This document shows, piece after piece, positions 54,050-62,822 of a DNA stretch of 64,000 nt (the first letter of the stretch is position 1; every line of letters starts with the position of its first letter). Source of the DNA: Rhizorhabdus dicambivorans (GTDB taxonomy: Bacteria > Pseudomonadota > Alphaproteobacteria > Sphingomonadales > Sphingomonadaceae); assembly GCF_002355275.1 (NCBI RefSeq), contig NZ_CP023449.1:4566001-4630000 (forward strand). The letters are read 5' to 3'. The notes under the pieces are model-generated. The model had not been told where the DNA came from. It made no database searches and saw only the letters and a program-made list of their open reading frames with translations. A program made the position numbers and the translations under genes.

Positions 54050-55459
54050 ATGAGCGAAACCGAGATCGAGACCGCCGTCGAGCCGGCTGCGGCCGAAGCC
54101 CTGCACGATGAGGACGACCGGCTGAAGTCCAGCTTCGTCGACGCCGTCATCGAATGCGTCGAGCAGGGCGACTTCGAGGGCGCGCGCAGCCTGGTCCGCC
54201 CGCTCCACCCCGCCGACATCGCCGACCTTTTCGAGCTTGCACCGCAGGACATGCGGCGCCCGATCGCATCGGCGATCGCCGGGCTGCTCGATGGCGATGT
54301 GCTCGCCGAAATGAACGAATGGGTTCGCGAGGAACTGATCGAGGCGCTCGCGCCCCATGAGGTGGCCGAGATCGCCACCCAGCTGGATACCGATGACGCG
54401 GTTGCGATCATCGAGGAGCTGGAGGAGGAGGACCAGCGCGCGGTGCTGCGCGCGATGGAGCCCGACGACCGTGCCGCCATCGAGGAAGCGCTGTCCTACC
54501 CGGAGGAATCCGCCGGCCGCCTGATGCAGCGCGACCTGATCGCGGTGCCCGAACATTGGACGGTCGGCCATGTGCTCGACTATCTGCGCAAGAACGAGGA
54601 TCTCACCACCGATTTCTGGGAGATCTACGTCGTCGATCATGCCCATCATCCGATCGGCACCTGCAAGCTGAGCTGGGTGATGCGCACCCCGCGCGCGATC
54701 GGCATCAGCGACGTGATGCAGCGCGAGCAGACCCTGATCCCGGTCGACATGGACCAGGAGGAGGTTGCGCTCCGCTTCCAGAAATATGCGCTCATCTCGG
54801 CGGCGGTGACGGATCCAAGCGGCCGGCTGGTCGGCATGATCACCGTCGACGACATCGTCCACATCATCCAGGAAGAGGCTGGCGAGGATATCCTCAAGCT
54901 GTCCGGCGCCGGCGATGGCGACATCAACGAGCCGATCCTCGAAACCGTGAAGGTCCGCCTGTCCTGGCTGGTGGTGAACCTGGGCACCGCCGTGCTCGCC
55001 GCCTCGGTGGTGGGGCTTTTCCAGGGGACGATATCCGGCCTTGTCGTGCTGGCGGTGCTGATGCCGATCGTGTCGGGCATGGGGGGCAATGCCGGTACGC
55101 AGACGATGGCCGTGGCGGTGCGCGCGCTTGCGCTCAACCAGCTTACATCGTCGAATACCGCGCGCATGATCCTGCGGGAATTCCGCATCGCCATCGCCAA
55201 CGGGCTGTGCCTTGGCGCGCTGATCGGCATCGCGGTCTATCTGATCTATGGCAATCGCGATCTGGGCATCGTGATCTGCCTGGCGATGATCATCAACAAC
55301 ATCATCGCCGGCCTCGCCGGCATCCTGGTGCCCGTGAGCCTCGACAAGGCGGGCGCCGACCCGGCGGTCTCATCGGCGGTGTTCGTCACCACCGCGACCG
55401 ACGTGATGGGCTTCTTCTCCTTCCTGGGGCTTGCCACATTGTGGGGTCTGCACGGTTGA
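54050..55459 (+). CDS. mgtE: Magnesium transporter MgtE
   Basis: A 469-residue protein with the MgtE order: an N-terminal acidic superhelical domain ('LHPADIADLFELAPQDMRR', 'ELEEEDQRAVLRAMEPDDRA'), two CBS domains ('SAGRLMQRDLIAVPEHWTVGHVLDYL', 'AAVTDPSGRLVGMITVDDIVHI'), then five helices with the pore signature 'LMPIVSGMGGNAGTQTMAVAVRAL'. The cytosolic domains sense Mg2+ and gate the channel. GGAGGAC sits before the ATG at 54050. No Mg-sensing leader is obvious in the 79 bases upstream. Confidence 0.96.
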   Translation: MSETEIETAVEPAAAEALHDEDDRLKSSFVDAVIECVEQGDFEGARSLVRPLHPADIADLFELAPQDMRRPIASAIAGLLDGDVLAEMNEWVREELIEALAPHEVAEIATQLDTDDAVAIIEELEEEDQRAVLRAMEPDDRAAIEEALSYPEESAGRLMQRDLIAVPEHWTVGHVLDYLRKNEDLTTDFWEIYVVDHAHHPIGTCKLSWVMRTPRAIGISDVMQREQTLIPVDMDQEEVALRFQKYALISAAVTDPSGRLVGMITVDDIVHIIQEEAGEDILKLSGAGDGDINEPILETVKVRLSWLVVNLGTAVLAASVVGLFQGTISGLVVLAVLMPIVSGMGGNAGTQTMAVAVRALALNQLTSSNTARMILREFRIAIANGLCLGALIGIAVYLIYGNRDLGIVICLAMIINNIIAGLAGILVPVSLDKAGADPAVSSAVFVTTATDVMGFFSFLGLATLWGLHG

Positions 55460-55481
55460 TCGCATCCCGGTCTATGCCGAT

Positions 55482-55898
55482 ATGACGGCGATGACCGCGC
55501 TCAACATGACCAAGATCGCTTTCGGCTGCGACGGCTTCGACGAGCTGCGCGCCCGCCTCGCCGCCCGTATCGAGCGCGGCGAGAACATCGTCCTGTCCAC
55601 CCGTTACCTGCCCAAGCGGGTCGAGGAGATGACGGGAGGGTCGCTCTACTGGATTTCGCAGCACCGCTTCGGGCTGCGCCAGCCGCTGGTCGGCTTTTCA
55701 GAGCTTGAGGGCGGCCGGATCGGCATCGTCCTGGCCCCCGTGCTGATCGAGGTGGAGCCCCGCCCCCGCCGCGCCCACCAGGGCTGGCGCTATCTCAGCG
55801 CCGAGGATGCACCGAAGGACCTGCCGCAGGATGGCGCCTCGGGCGAAGGCATACCGGCCGCGCTGCACGCCGAACTGGCGGCAATGGGGCTGCTTTGA
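55482..55898 (+). CDS. DUF1489 family protein
   Basis: A protein of about 138 residues: 'KIAFGCDGFDELRARLAARI', 'VLSTRYLPKRVEEMTGGSLYWISQHRFGLRQPLVGFSE', 'RIGIVLAPVLIEVEPRPRRAHQGWRYLSAEDAPKDL'. This matches DUF1489, a cytosolic family of alphaproteobacteria with no assigned role. Possible ATG starts are at 55482, 55491 and 55506, none with a strong Shine-Dalgarno sequence. It begins 22 bases behind mgtE and may be cotranscribed. The 248 bases after it hold no gene I can support. Confidence 0.85.
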   Translation: MTAMTALNMTKIAFGCDGFDELRARLAARIERGENIVLSTRYLPKRVEEMTGGSLYWISQHRFGLRQPLVGFSELEGGRIGIVLAPVLIEVEPRPRRAHQGWRYLSAEDAPKDLPQDGASGEGIPAALHAELAAMGLL

Positions 55899-56146
55899 GC
55901 GGACCGGACACCTTCCGGGCTGGTGAGGCGGCTGGAGCCGAGCGATGCCAGCTTCGGCCAAAGATGGGGAGCGATCATCCAGCGCGGGGGCAGCAGCTGC
56001 GCGGGAACGGGTTGGAGCGGCGGGTTCGACATTCCCCGCCAAACCCGGACGGGCCGGCAATGTTCAAGCTGTTGCGTTCGGGTGACGACGAACCGAGCCA
56101 GGACAAGGTTCGGCGAGGCAAGGCAACGCGTAAGCGGGCGCCGCCG

Positions 56147-56851
56147 TCAATGTCCGCAATAGATATCGCCCGATCCCAGCTTGCTCTTCGTACAGCTCGG
56201 CCGCCCGCCGACATGGATATCGCCTGAGCCCACCACGCTGGCCTTCGCGACGCGGGTCGGCCCGATGGCGATATCGCCCGAGCCGGTGACCGATGCGGTG
56301 AGCAGGTCGACCTGCAGCCCTTCCCCGCGCAGATTGCCCGATCCCCGCACCGACGCATCAGCGCGACCGATGCGCCCCGCAAGAGTGAGGTCCCCGGACC
56401 CGGTGACGCTGGCGGTCAGCCGGCTGCTGTCGAGCCGGCCGATCGACAGATCGCCGGACCCGGTGAGCAGCGCGGAAAAGGCGGTGGCGCGGATACGGTC
56501 GACACTGAGGTCGCCCGATCCGGTGAGAGTCACCGCGCTGAGCATCGGCACGGTGATATCGACGAAGACCCGGTCGTTGCCGGTCCAGCTCATCCCGCTC
56601 CAGCCCCAGTTCTTCTCGGTGGTGACGACCAGCGTATCGCCGCGCGGCTCGACGACCAACTTGTCGATCCGTGCCTGCGGGCCCCGGGCGTTGACCGACG
56701 TCTTGGCGCCGGTGCGGACGCGCACCGTATAGGGGCCCTCGACCCGCAACTTGGCAAAGCCGGGCACCGGAAAGGCGCGCGTCGCGGCGGCGGCCGGAAC
56801 CACCGACGCGGCGACGGCGAGACACGTCAGGGCGATGATCGATCGGCGCAT
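56147..56851 (-). CDS. Exported GIN-domain (DUF2807-like) protein
   Basis: A 234-residue exported protein with signal peptide (MRRSIIALTCLAVAASVVPAAAA). The body is a beta-helix of GIN/DUF2807 repeats in which 'TGSGDL' or 'GSGDI' returns about seven times ('VTLTGSGDLSVD', 'LLTGSGDLSIGRL', 'VTGSGDLTLAGRI', 'VRGSGNLRG', 'VTGSGDIAIG', 'VVGSGDIHVGG', 'LGSGDIYCGH'). Two Cys near the end may be disulfide-bonded. These proteins may be adhesive or envelope-stress factors; function is open. AAGGAGAG precedes the ATG, and a palindrome shared with the gene at 49567 overlaps its -10. Confidence 0.85.
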   Translation of the reverse strand: MRRSIIALTCLAVAASVVPAAAATRAFPVPGFAKLRVEGPYTVRVRTGAKTSVNARGPQARIDKLVVEPRGDTLVVTTEKNWGWSGMSWTGNDRVFVDITVPMLSAVTLTGSGDLSVDRIRATAFSALLTGSGDLSIGRLDSSRLTASVTGSGDLTLAGRIGRADASVRGSGNLRGEGLQVDLLTASVTGSGDIAIGPTRVAKASVVGSGDIHVGGRPSCTKSKLGSGDIYCGH

Positions 56852-56869
56852 CGGGCTCTCCTTCTCTCC

Positions 56870-56889
56870 TGTATTACAGCAATAATACG
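56870..56889 (-). promoter_or_regulatory. Palindromic operator over the -10 of the GIN-domain gene (site 2)
   Basis: TGTATT-N8-AATACG (56870-56889) repeats the 6-8-6 layout of the site at 49508-49527. On the minus strand a TATTAT (56882-56887) within it fits a -10 box about 30 bases before the ATG. It lies 19-38 bases upstream of the coding region. Confidence 0.55.
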
Positions 56890-56910
56890 GAGTCGGGGAA
56901 CGCCCAAACG

Positions 56911-56936
56911 AAAAAGGCGATCCCGCAGGACCGCCT
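56911..56936 (-). terminator. Rho-independent terminator after carD
   Basis: A 9-pair stem (56915-56923 with 56928-56936, one wobble) and 4-base loop is followed on the minus strand by TTTTT (56911-56914 plus stem end). It lies 26 bases past the carD stop and before the GIN-gene promoter. Confidence 0.8.
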
Positions 56937-56962
56937 GTTTCGCGTTCGACCGGAGCCGAAGC

Positions 56963-57481
56963 TTATTTGTTGTGGATCGCCGCGGCCTTGCGGAGGATCT
57001 CGAGGATCTTCTCCTGCGCGGTAGGCTCATCGACCGCTTCCATCGCCGCCAGCTCACGGGCGAGGCGGCTGGTCGCCGCTTCGAAGATCTGGCGCTCGGA
57101 ATAGCTCTGCTCAGGCTGATCGTCGGCGCGGAAAAGGTCGCGGACCACTTCCGAGATCGAGACCAGGTCGCCCGAGTTGATCTTCGCCTCATATTCCTGG
57201 GCGCGACGCGACCACATGGTGCGCTTGATCTTGGGCTTGCCCTTCAGCGTGGTCAGGGCTTCGCCCATCGTCACGCTCGACGACAGCTTGCGCATGCCAA
57301 CGGCTTCGGCCTTGTTGGTGGGCACGCGAAGGGTCATCCGCTCCTTTTCGAAGCGCAGGACGTAGAGTTCGAGTTTGGCTCCCGCGATCTCCTGGCTTTG
57401 CAGTTCGACCACGCGGCCGACACCATGCTTGGGATAAACAACATAATCGCCGACGACGAAGCTCAGCGCCTTGGCAGCCAT
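56963..57481 (-). CDS. carD: CarD-family RNA-polymerase-binding transcriptional regulator
   Basis: A 172-residue protein: the N-terminal RNA-polymerase interaction domain 'FVVGDYVVYPKHGVGRVVELQSQEIAGAKLELYVLRFEKERMTLRVPTNKAEAVGMRKLSS' (CarD/TRCF RID Tudor fold), and a helical C-terminal DNA-binding part with 'RRAQEYEAKINSGDLVSISEVVRDLFR' and 'QSYSERQIFEAATSRLARELAA'. CarD proteins bind the RNA polymerase beta subunit and stabilise open complexes, especially at rRNA promoters. AAAGG precedes the ATG. It is followed by a clear terminator. Confidence 0.95.
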   Translation of the reverse strand: MAAKALSFVVGDYVVYPKHGVGRVVELQSQEIAGAKLELYVLRFEKERMTLRVPTNKAEAVGMRKLSSSVTMGEALTTLKGKPKIKRTMWSRRAQEYEAKINSGDLVSISEVVRDLFRADDQPEQSYSERQIFEAATSRLARELAAMEAVDEPTAQEKILEILRKAAAIHNK

Positions 57482-57709
57482 TTAGCAGACCTTTCTTTGG
57501 GGTGCCGCACAGGCCCCGTCCGATCCGCCCTCCCCCCAGCGGCCGACGGCAATACTATACGGCGAGTCACAGGTTCCTTGTTGCAGGCGCTCTGAAATGC
57601 GCCCGGACACGAATCCCTGTAACACAGGTGTAAGCGAAAAACCAGCATCTCCGGCCTTTTGCCGAAGGCCGAGCCCAATTTTCAGCGATTTCGCCGCTGC
57701 GGCGTCGGC

Positions 57710-58048
57710 TCAGTCGCCCTGGCCGGGGTCCGGCGAGAAATGATTGTCATATTTGCCCTCGACGCCTTTCCACGAATCGGCGTCGGCCGGGGCTTCACGC
57801 TTGCGGGTGATGTTGGGCCACTGCGCGGCGAAGGTATTGTTCAGCTCCAGCCACTGCTCCAGGCCAGACTCGGTGTCGGGAAGGATGGCTTCCGCCGGGC
57901 ATTCGGGCTCGCAGACGCCGCAGTCGATGCACTCGCTGGGGTTGATGACGAGCATGTTGTCGCCCTCGTAGAAGCAATCGACGGGGCACACCTCGACACA
58001 ATCCATATACTTGCAGCGGATGCAGGCATCGGTGACGACGTAGGTCAT
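57710..58048 (-). CDS. fdxA: Ferredoxin FdxA (7Fe, 3Fe-4S/4Fe-4S)
   Basis: A 112-residue ferredoxin: '[55 protein letters not shown]'. The cysteine spacing in the first site plus the extra C-terminal 50 residues ('[30 protein letters not shown]') are the FdxA type of alphaproteobacteria. It carries electrons in the cytosol. I chose the ATG at 58048, seven bases after GGGGAAAG; a codon-3 alternative would start at 58054. It follows the S4/helicase genes by 35 bases. Confidence 0.96.
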   Translation of the reverse strand: MTYVVTDACIRCKYMDCVEVCPVDCFYEGDNMLVINPSECIDCGVCEPECPAEAILPDTESGLEQWLELNNTFAAQWPNITRKREAPADADSWKGVEGKYDNHFSPDPGQGD

Positions 58049-58083
58049 TCTCAACTTTCCCCAAGGGCGGAACGCGGCCCCCG

Positions 58084-58365
58084 TTAGGTCGCGGCTCGGC
58101 CCGCGTCAACAGGGGGCGGGGAAAGGTCGGTATAGCAGGCCTGGGCCTCGGGCGATGGACCGCGACGGACGGGCAGCGCCTCGATCCGGATAACCCGCAC
58201 CCGGCCGTGCAGGGGGAAGCTCAGCACATTACCGACATGGACAGCGGCGTGGGCCTGATCGACCACCCGCCCGTCGATCCGCATATGCCCGGCTTCGGCC
58301 ACCTCCTGCGCGAGGCCACGGGTCCTGGTCAGCCGGGTGAACCAGAGATATTTATCGAGCCGCAT
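58084..58365 (-). CDS. S4-domain RNA-binding protein (Hsp15-like)
   Basis: A 93-residue protein with an S4 RNA-binding fold: '[64 protein letters not shown]'. Its nearest known relative is Hsp15 (HslR), which binds stalled 50S subunits carrying nascent chains. The start ATG at 58365 lies inside the 3' end of the helicase gene (14-base overlap), so expression follows the helicase. This helicase-S4-fdxA-carD order is common in alphaproteobacteria. Confidence 0.9.
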   Translation of the reverse strand: MRLDKYLWFTRLTRTRGLAQEVAEAGHMRIDGRVVDQAHAAVHVGNVLSFPLHGRVRVIRIEALPVRRGPSPEAQACYTDLSPPPVDAGRAAT

Positions 58366-60904
58366 TGCCGGTCGGATAGAGATCGGCAAGCGCCCCGAAG
58401 GCGTTGCCGGGCCGGTGGATCCGCTCCTTGCGCTGCTCGCGCTTGCCCTTCCACACCCAGGCTTCGGGCTCGCCATCCCCCCTGGCCGGGGGCGCGGCGC
58501 GGAAGCCGAGCGCCAACATCAGCTGGGCGAAGCTGGCATGCCGCAGGCCCAGCGACGTGGCCAGCCCCGGATCAGGGGTGAAGGGCGCACGCCCGGCCCG
58601 GGCATCATGCGCGAGCCGCGCCAGCCGCTCGACCAGATCGACCCGCAGCATCTGCGCGCCCAGCGCGCGGAAGCCGGCGCGGACCATCGCCTCACAGGCG
58701 TCGCGATCGGGCGGCGTGGCCATCGACACCGCGCCTGGCACCGGCAGTTCGGGCATCAGCTGATCCTCTGCCGCCGCGAACAGCGCGATCCGCCAGCGGG
58801 TCGGCTCCGGCTTCAGCAGGGTCGGGGAATAGACGTCGATGGTGCCGATCTTCACGTCGAGCCGTTCCGCGCGCGAACGGCCTTCGCGGTCGAGATGGTC
58901 GATCGCCGACGCGATCTCGGGACGCGCGATGATCCCGCCCGCCTCGGCGAGCGGCGACAGCAGCGCACGCAGCGAGGACGGACAGGCGGGATCGCGCGCG
59001 GCCTCGAGATAGCGGGCGAGCGGCTTCAGCTCGCGCTGGATGCGTCCCTCCAGCCAGGTCGCCAGCCGTTGCTCGACGCCGGCACGGTCCGCTGCCCCCA
59101 GCGTATCGAGCGCGCGGTGGAGGCGGATGCGTGGGGTGAGCAGGGTCCGCCCCTTCTCCAGCCGCGCGACGACGTCGCCGCGCCAGAAGATCGCGACCGG
59201 GCGACCGACATCGGTGGCCAGGCTGAACTGGCCGTCCTCGTCGGCCGCGAGCTGGCGCGCGCGGCTGGCCAGTTCCGCACCCAGCCGGCGCTCGGCCGCG
59301 GCCATCAGCCGCTTCATGTCAGTGTGGCGGGCGAGATGATCGGGCTTGAACCGGAAACCGATCAGCCGGCCGATCGCCTCGCCATCGACGGTGACGATCC
59401 CGTCATCGTCGACCTTGACCGGGAGCAGCAGATCGCCGCCCTTCGCGCCCAGGTCGCGCATCAGCACCGAGGTGCGACGGTCGACGAAGCGCTGGGTGAG
59501 CCGCTGGTGGAGCGCGTCGGACAGCTTCTCCTCCAGCGTGCGGGTGCGATTGGCCCAATGATCGGCATCGGCCAGCCAGTCGGCGCGGTGCGCGATATAG
59601 GCCCAGGTGCGCACCCCCGCGATCCGGTCGGCCAGGGTCTCGACATCGCCCTGGACGCTGTCGAGCCGGGCCAGTTCCTCGGCGAACCAGCTCCTCGGCA
59701 GATAGCCGTCGCCCTCGCTGAGATGACGGAAGATGCGCGAGACGAGGCGGCTGTGCGGTTCGGGGCCGGTCTTGCGGAAATCGGGCAGGCCGCACGCCGC
59801 CCAGAGCCGGCCGATCATCCGGGGGCCGCGGGCCCGCTCGCGCACCCAGTCCTCGTCGGCAAGCCGCTTGAGCACGGCGAGATCGACCGCCTGGGGCGCT
59901 GCGCGCAGCACCGGCCGGTCCGGACGCCGTTCGAGATCGCCAATCAGCGCATCCAGTGAGGCGAGCGACGGCTGGCCCTCGCGCCAGTAGAGATGATCGA
60001 TCGGCGGGAAGACATGTCCCTCGATCGCATCGACCTCCTCATCCTCGAACCGCGCGCCGCTGCTGCCTTCGAGCGCGAGCGTGCCGAAGGTCCCGTCGCG
60101 CTGGTGGCGACCGGCGCGGCCGGCGATCTGCGCCATTTCCGAAATGGTCAGGCGGCGCGCGCGGCGGCCATCGAACTTGCGCAGCGACGCGAAGGCGACA
60201 TGGGCGACATCCATGTTCAGGCCCATGCCGATCGCATCGGTGGCAACCAGATAGTCGACCTCGCCGGCCTGGAACATCGCCACCTGGGCGTTGCGGGTGC
60301 GGGGGCTGAGCGCGCCCATAACCACCGCCGCGCCGCCGCGCAGGCGCCTGAGCATCTCGGCCACCGCATAAACCTCCTCGGCCGAGAAGGCGACGATCGC
60401 GGAGCGCGGCGGCAGCCGAGACAGCTTGGTGGCCCCCGCATAGGTCAGCGTCGAGAAGCGCGGCCGCCCGATGATCTCGGCATCGCGGATCACCGCGCGG
60501 ATCATCGGGCGCAGCGCTTCCGACCCCAGGATCATCGTCTCTTCCCGTCCCCGCGCGCGCAGCAGCCGGTCGGTGAAGACGTGGCCGCGCTCGGGATCGG
60601 TGCCCAGCTGCGCCTCATCCAGCGCGACGAAGGCGAATTCGCGATCGAGCGGCATCGATTCAGCGGTGGTCAGATAATATTGCGCGTTGGGCGGGAGGAG
60701 CTTTTCTTCGCCGGTGATCAGCGCCACCCGCTCCTTGCCCTTGATCGCCACCACACGATCATAGACCTCGCGGGCGAGCAACCGCAGAGGGAAGCCGATC
60801 ATCCCGCTGGAATGGCCGCACATCCGCTCGATCGCGAGATGCGTCTTGCCCGTGTTGGTCGGGCCCAGCACGGCGACGACCGGCTGGGCGCTATAGCTGG
60901 CCAT
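58352..60904 (-). CDS. SUV3-like DEAD/DExH RNA helicase
   Basis: An 850-residue helicase close to mitochondrial SUV3. Walker A is 'VLGPTNTGKTHLAIERM' (about 11-27), followed by 'IGFPLRLLAREVYDR', the DExH-like box 'FVALDEAQLGTDPERGHVFTDRLL', and motif VI in 'SEMAQIAGRAGRHQRDGTFGTL'. The C-terminal half is less conserved. It probably unwinds RNA in decay or ribosome assembly, perhaps with polynucleotide phosphorylase as SUV3 does, but that is an inference. I chose the ATG at 60904. Its last 14 bases overlap the S4 gene. Confidence 0.9.
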   Translation of the reverse strand: MASYSAQPVVAVLGPTNTGKTHLAIERMCGHSSGMIGFPLRLLAREVYDRVVAIKGKERVALITGEEKLLPPNAQYYLTTAESMPLDREFAFVALDEAQLGTDPERGHVFTDRLLRARGREETMILGSEALRPMIRAVIRDAEIIGRPRFSTLTYAGATKLSRLPPRSAIVAFSAEEVYAVAEMLRRLRGGAAVVMGALSPRTRNAQVAMFQAGEVDYLVATDAIGMGLNMDVAHVAFASLRKFDGRRARRLTISEMAQIAGRAGRHQRDGTFGTLALEGSSGARFEDEEVDAIEGHVFPPIDHLYWREGQPSLASLDALIGDLERRPDRPVLRAAPQAVDLAVLKRLADEDWVRERARGPRMIGRLWAACGLPDFRKTGPEPHSRLVSRIFRHLSEGDGYLPRSWFAEELARLDSVQGDVETLADRIAGVRTWAYIAHRADWLADADHWANRTRTLEEKLSDALHQRLTQRFVDRRTSVLMRDLGAKGGDLLLPVKVDDDGIVTVDGEAIGRLIGFRFKPDHLARHTDMKRLMAAAERRLGAELASRARQLAADEDGQFSLATDVGRPVAIFWRGDVVARLEKGRTLLTPRIRLHRALDTLGAADRAGVEQRLATWLEGRIQRELKPLARYLEAARDPACPSSLRALLSPLAEAGGIIARPEIASAIDHLDREGRSRAERLDVKIGTIDVYSPTLLKPEPTRWRIALFAAAEDQLMPELPVPGAVSMATPPDRDACEAMVRAGFRALGAQMLRVDLVERLARLAHDARAGRAPFTPDPGLATSLGLRHASFAQLMLALGFRAAPPARGDGEPEAWVWKGKREQRKERIHRPGNAFGALADLYPTGNAAR

Positions 60905-61169
60905 GGACGCAAGATTGGCATGGCCGGTGACGAACGCAAGCGCCAAGCGATCGAGGGGCGGTCAAACATGTTCGCCGCCCCGGGCGAAGGCTCGATGCAG
61001 GGCCGCGACTCGACTCACGGACGAAATGACTCGGCTCGTCGCATTGGGCGAATATAAACGGCCGGATTAGTTTGACTTTAACCATGCTCAGGCAGACTGA
61101 TCCTGCCTGGACCGAAAATGTCTCGTCAGGGCAGATAGTTAGGCATTTTGTAAAAAGGGGCGGGGGGCT

Positions 61170-62717
61170 TTGTACCGCAACGACGGCCACGGATTCGCGA
61201 CAGAGAGCTACGCAGCGGGCGCCGGCAGGGGCGCGCTCGTCCTCGTCCGGGCGAACCGCTTCCAGCAGATCGGCGCACCGATCGCCGACGCCGTCGACCG
61301 GCTGGCGGGGGCCGACCTGGTCGTCGACCTCGGCGCGCGGATCGGATCGCGCGAATGGTTCCGCGGTCTTTTCACCTGCCTCTCGCTATGCACCGCCGCC
61401 GGCATGCTGGCACCCGATCTCAAGCCGGTCAGCTTCAGCGCCGAACCGCCATTGAACCGCGCACAGGCCGAACAGGTCCGCGCGCTGGCGATCGCTCCGC
61501 TCAGCCTGGGCGGCGACACCGGCCACCGGATGGCGCCGACCAGCTACGCCGAGCCGCTGACCGACACCCCCGAACGCCCCCGCATCGAACTGAGCGCCAC
61601 ACTGGGCCAGGGCGACGGCTTCGCCCGGGTGCTCGAACGCGCCGGCGTTTCGCGCGATGAGGCCGGCAAGATCGCCTCGATGGTCGATGGCGCGGTGCCG
61701 CTGGGCGATCTCAACGCGGGCACGCGCATGGATCTCGTCCTGGGCCGCCGTGCGGTGAAGAGCGACCCTCGCCCGCTCGAGAGCCTCGACTTCCGCGCCC
61801 GTTTCGATCTCAAGCTCGCGGTGTCGCGGGTTGACGGGCAATTGCTGCTGAAGCGCATTCCGATCGCGGTCGATCATACCCCGCTGCGCGTCCAGGGCCG
61901 GGTCGGCTCCAGTCTCTACCGTTCGGCCCGCGCCGCCGGCCTGCCCGGCGACGCGATCGAGGCCTTCATCAAGGCGATCTCACAGAAGCTGTCGATGCGC
62001 GGCATCGGCTCCGACGCGCGTTTCGACGCGATCATCGAACATGCCCGCGCCGAAACCGGCGAGGTGAAGATCGGCAGCCTGCTCTTCGCCGGCGTGACCG
62101 AGGGCAAGAAGAAGGTCCAGATGCTCAAATGGACCAATGGCAGCCGCAGCCAATGGTATGAGGCCAATGGCGTCGGCGAAACCAAGGGCGTGATGCGCCA
62201 GCCCGTGCTGGGCCATCTCACGTCGAGTTTCGGCATGCGCTTCCACCCGATCCTCGGCTTCTCGCGCATGCACCAAGGCGTCGATTTCGGTGCGCCGATG
62301 GGCGCCCCGATCGTTGCCGCGAGCGATGGCGTGGTGGGTTTCGCCGGCCGGCATGGCGGCCATGGCAATTATGTGCGGCTGAACCACAGCGGCGGCATCT
62401 CGACGGGCTATGCCCATATGAGTCGCATCATCGCGCGGCCCGGCCAGCGCGTCCGCCAGGGCGAACTGATCGGCTATGTCGGATCGACCGGCCTCTCGAC
62501 CGGCCCGCATCTCCATTATGAGATGTACCGCAACGGCAAGGCGATCAACCCGACCTCGATGAAGTTCACCACCGTCCAGCAGCTTGCCGGCCGTGACCTC
62601 GCCAATTTCAAGGCGAAGCTCAACAATTTGCTGTCGGTGCGGGTGAGCAATGGCGGTGGAGCATCGACGGTAAAGCGCGCCGATGCCGATCCGAAGGCCG
62701 CGCGCAAGGCGGGATAG
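61170..62717 (+). CDS. M23-family metallopeptidase (LytM endopeptidase-like)
   Basis: A 515-residue protein ending in an M23 peptidase domain: 'GHLTSSFGMRFHPILGFSRMHQGVDFGAPMGAPIVAASDGVV' with the HxxxD pair, and 'GLSTGPHLHYEMYRNGKAINP' with the HxH motif. It would cleave peptidoglycan cross-links in the periplasm. The N-terminal 50 residues are unusual and not a classic signal; an internal helix (about 66-82, 'RGLFTCLSLCTAAGMLAP') may anchor it. The TTG at 61170 follows a very strong AAAAGGGGCGGGG tract, which decides the start. It is divergent from the helicase. Confidence 0.9.
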   Translation: MYRNDGHGFATESYAAGAGRGALVLVRANRFQQIGAPIADAVDRLAGADLVVDLGARIGSREWFRGLFTCLSLCTAAGMLAPDLKPVSFSAEPPLNRAQAEQVRALAIAPLSLGGDTGHRMAPTSYAEPLTDTPERPRIELSATLGQGDGFARVLERAGVSRDEAGKIASMVDGAVPLGDLNAGTRMDLVLGRRAVKSDPRPLESLDFRARFDLKLAVSRVDGQLLLKRIPIAVDHTPLRVQGRVGSSLYRSARAAGLPGDAIEAFIKAISQKLSMRGIGSDARFDAIIEHARAETGEVKIGSLLFAGVTEGKKKVQMLKWTNGSRSQWYEANGVGETKGVMRQPVLGHLTSSFGMRFHPILGFSRMHQGVDFGAPMGAPIVAASDGVVGFAGRHGGHGNYVRLNHSGGISTGYAHMSRIIARPGQRVRQGELIGYVGSTGLSTGPHLHYEMYRNGKAINPTSMKFTTVQQLAGRDLANFKAKLNNLLSVRVSNGGGASTVKRADADPKAARKAG

Positions 62718-62822
62718 GTTGGCGCAAAAGTGGAGGGCCGCCGACTCCTCCAGCGAACCGGCGACCCTCCTCCCCACAACGCCACGCGGGGATCTGGTTA
62801 AGCTATGGATGTGGTTGGGCGA

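Noticed and set aside
55895-56227. Plus-strand open frame containing MFKLLRSGDDEPSQDK between DUF1489 and the GIN-domain gene
   Set aside because: It lacks a good ribosome binding site and family match, is compositionally odd, and runs antisense into the well-supported GIN-domain gene. The gap is better left as non-coding.
61069-61100. TTGACT-type -35 box upstream of the M23 peptidase
   Set aside because: A TTGACT is present but no acceptable -10 lies 16-18 bases downstream, so I did not list a promoter.
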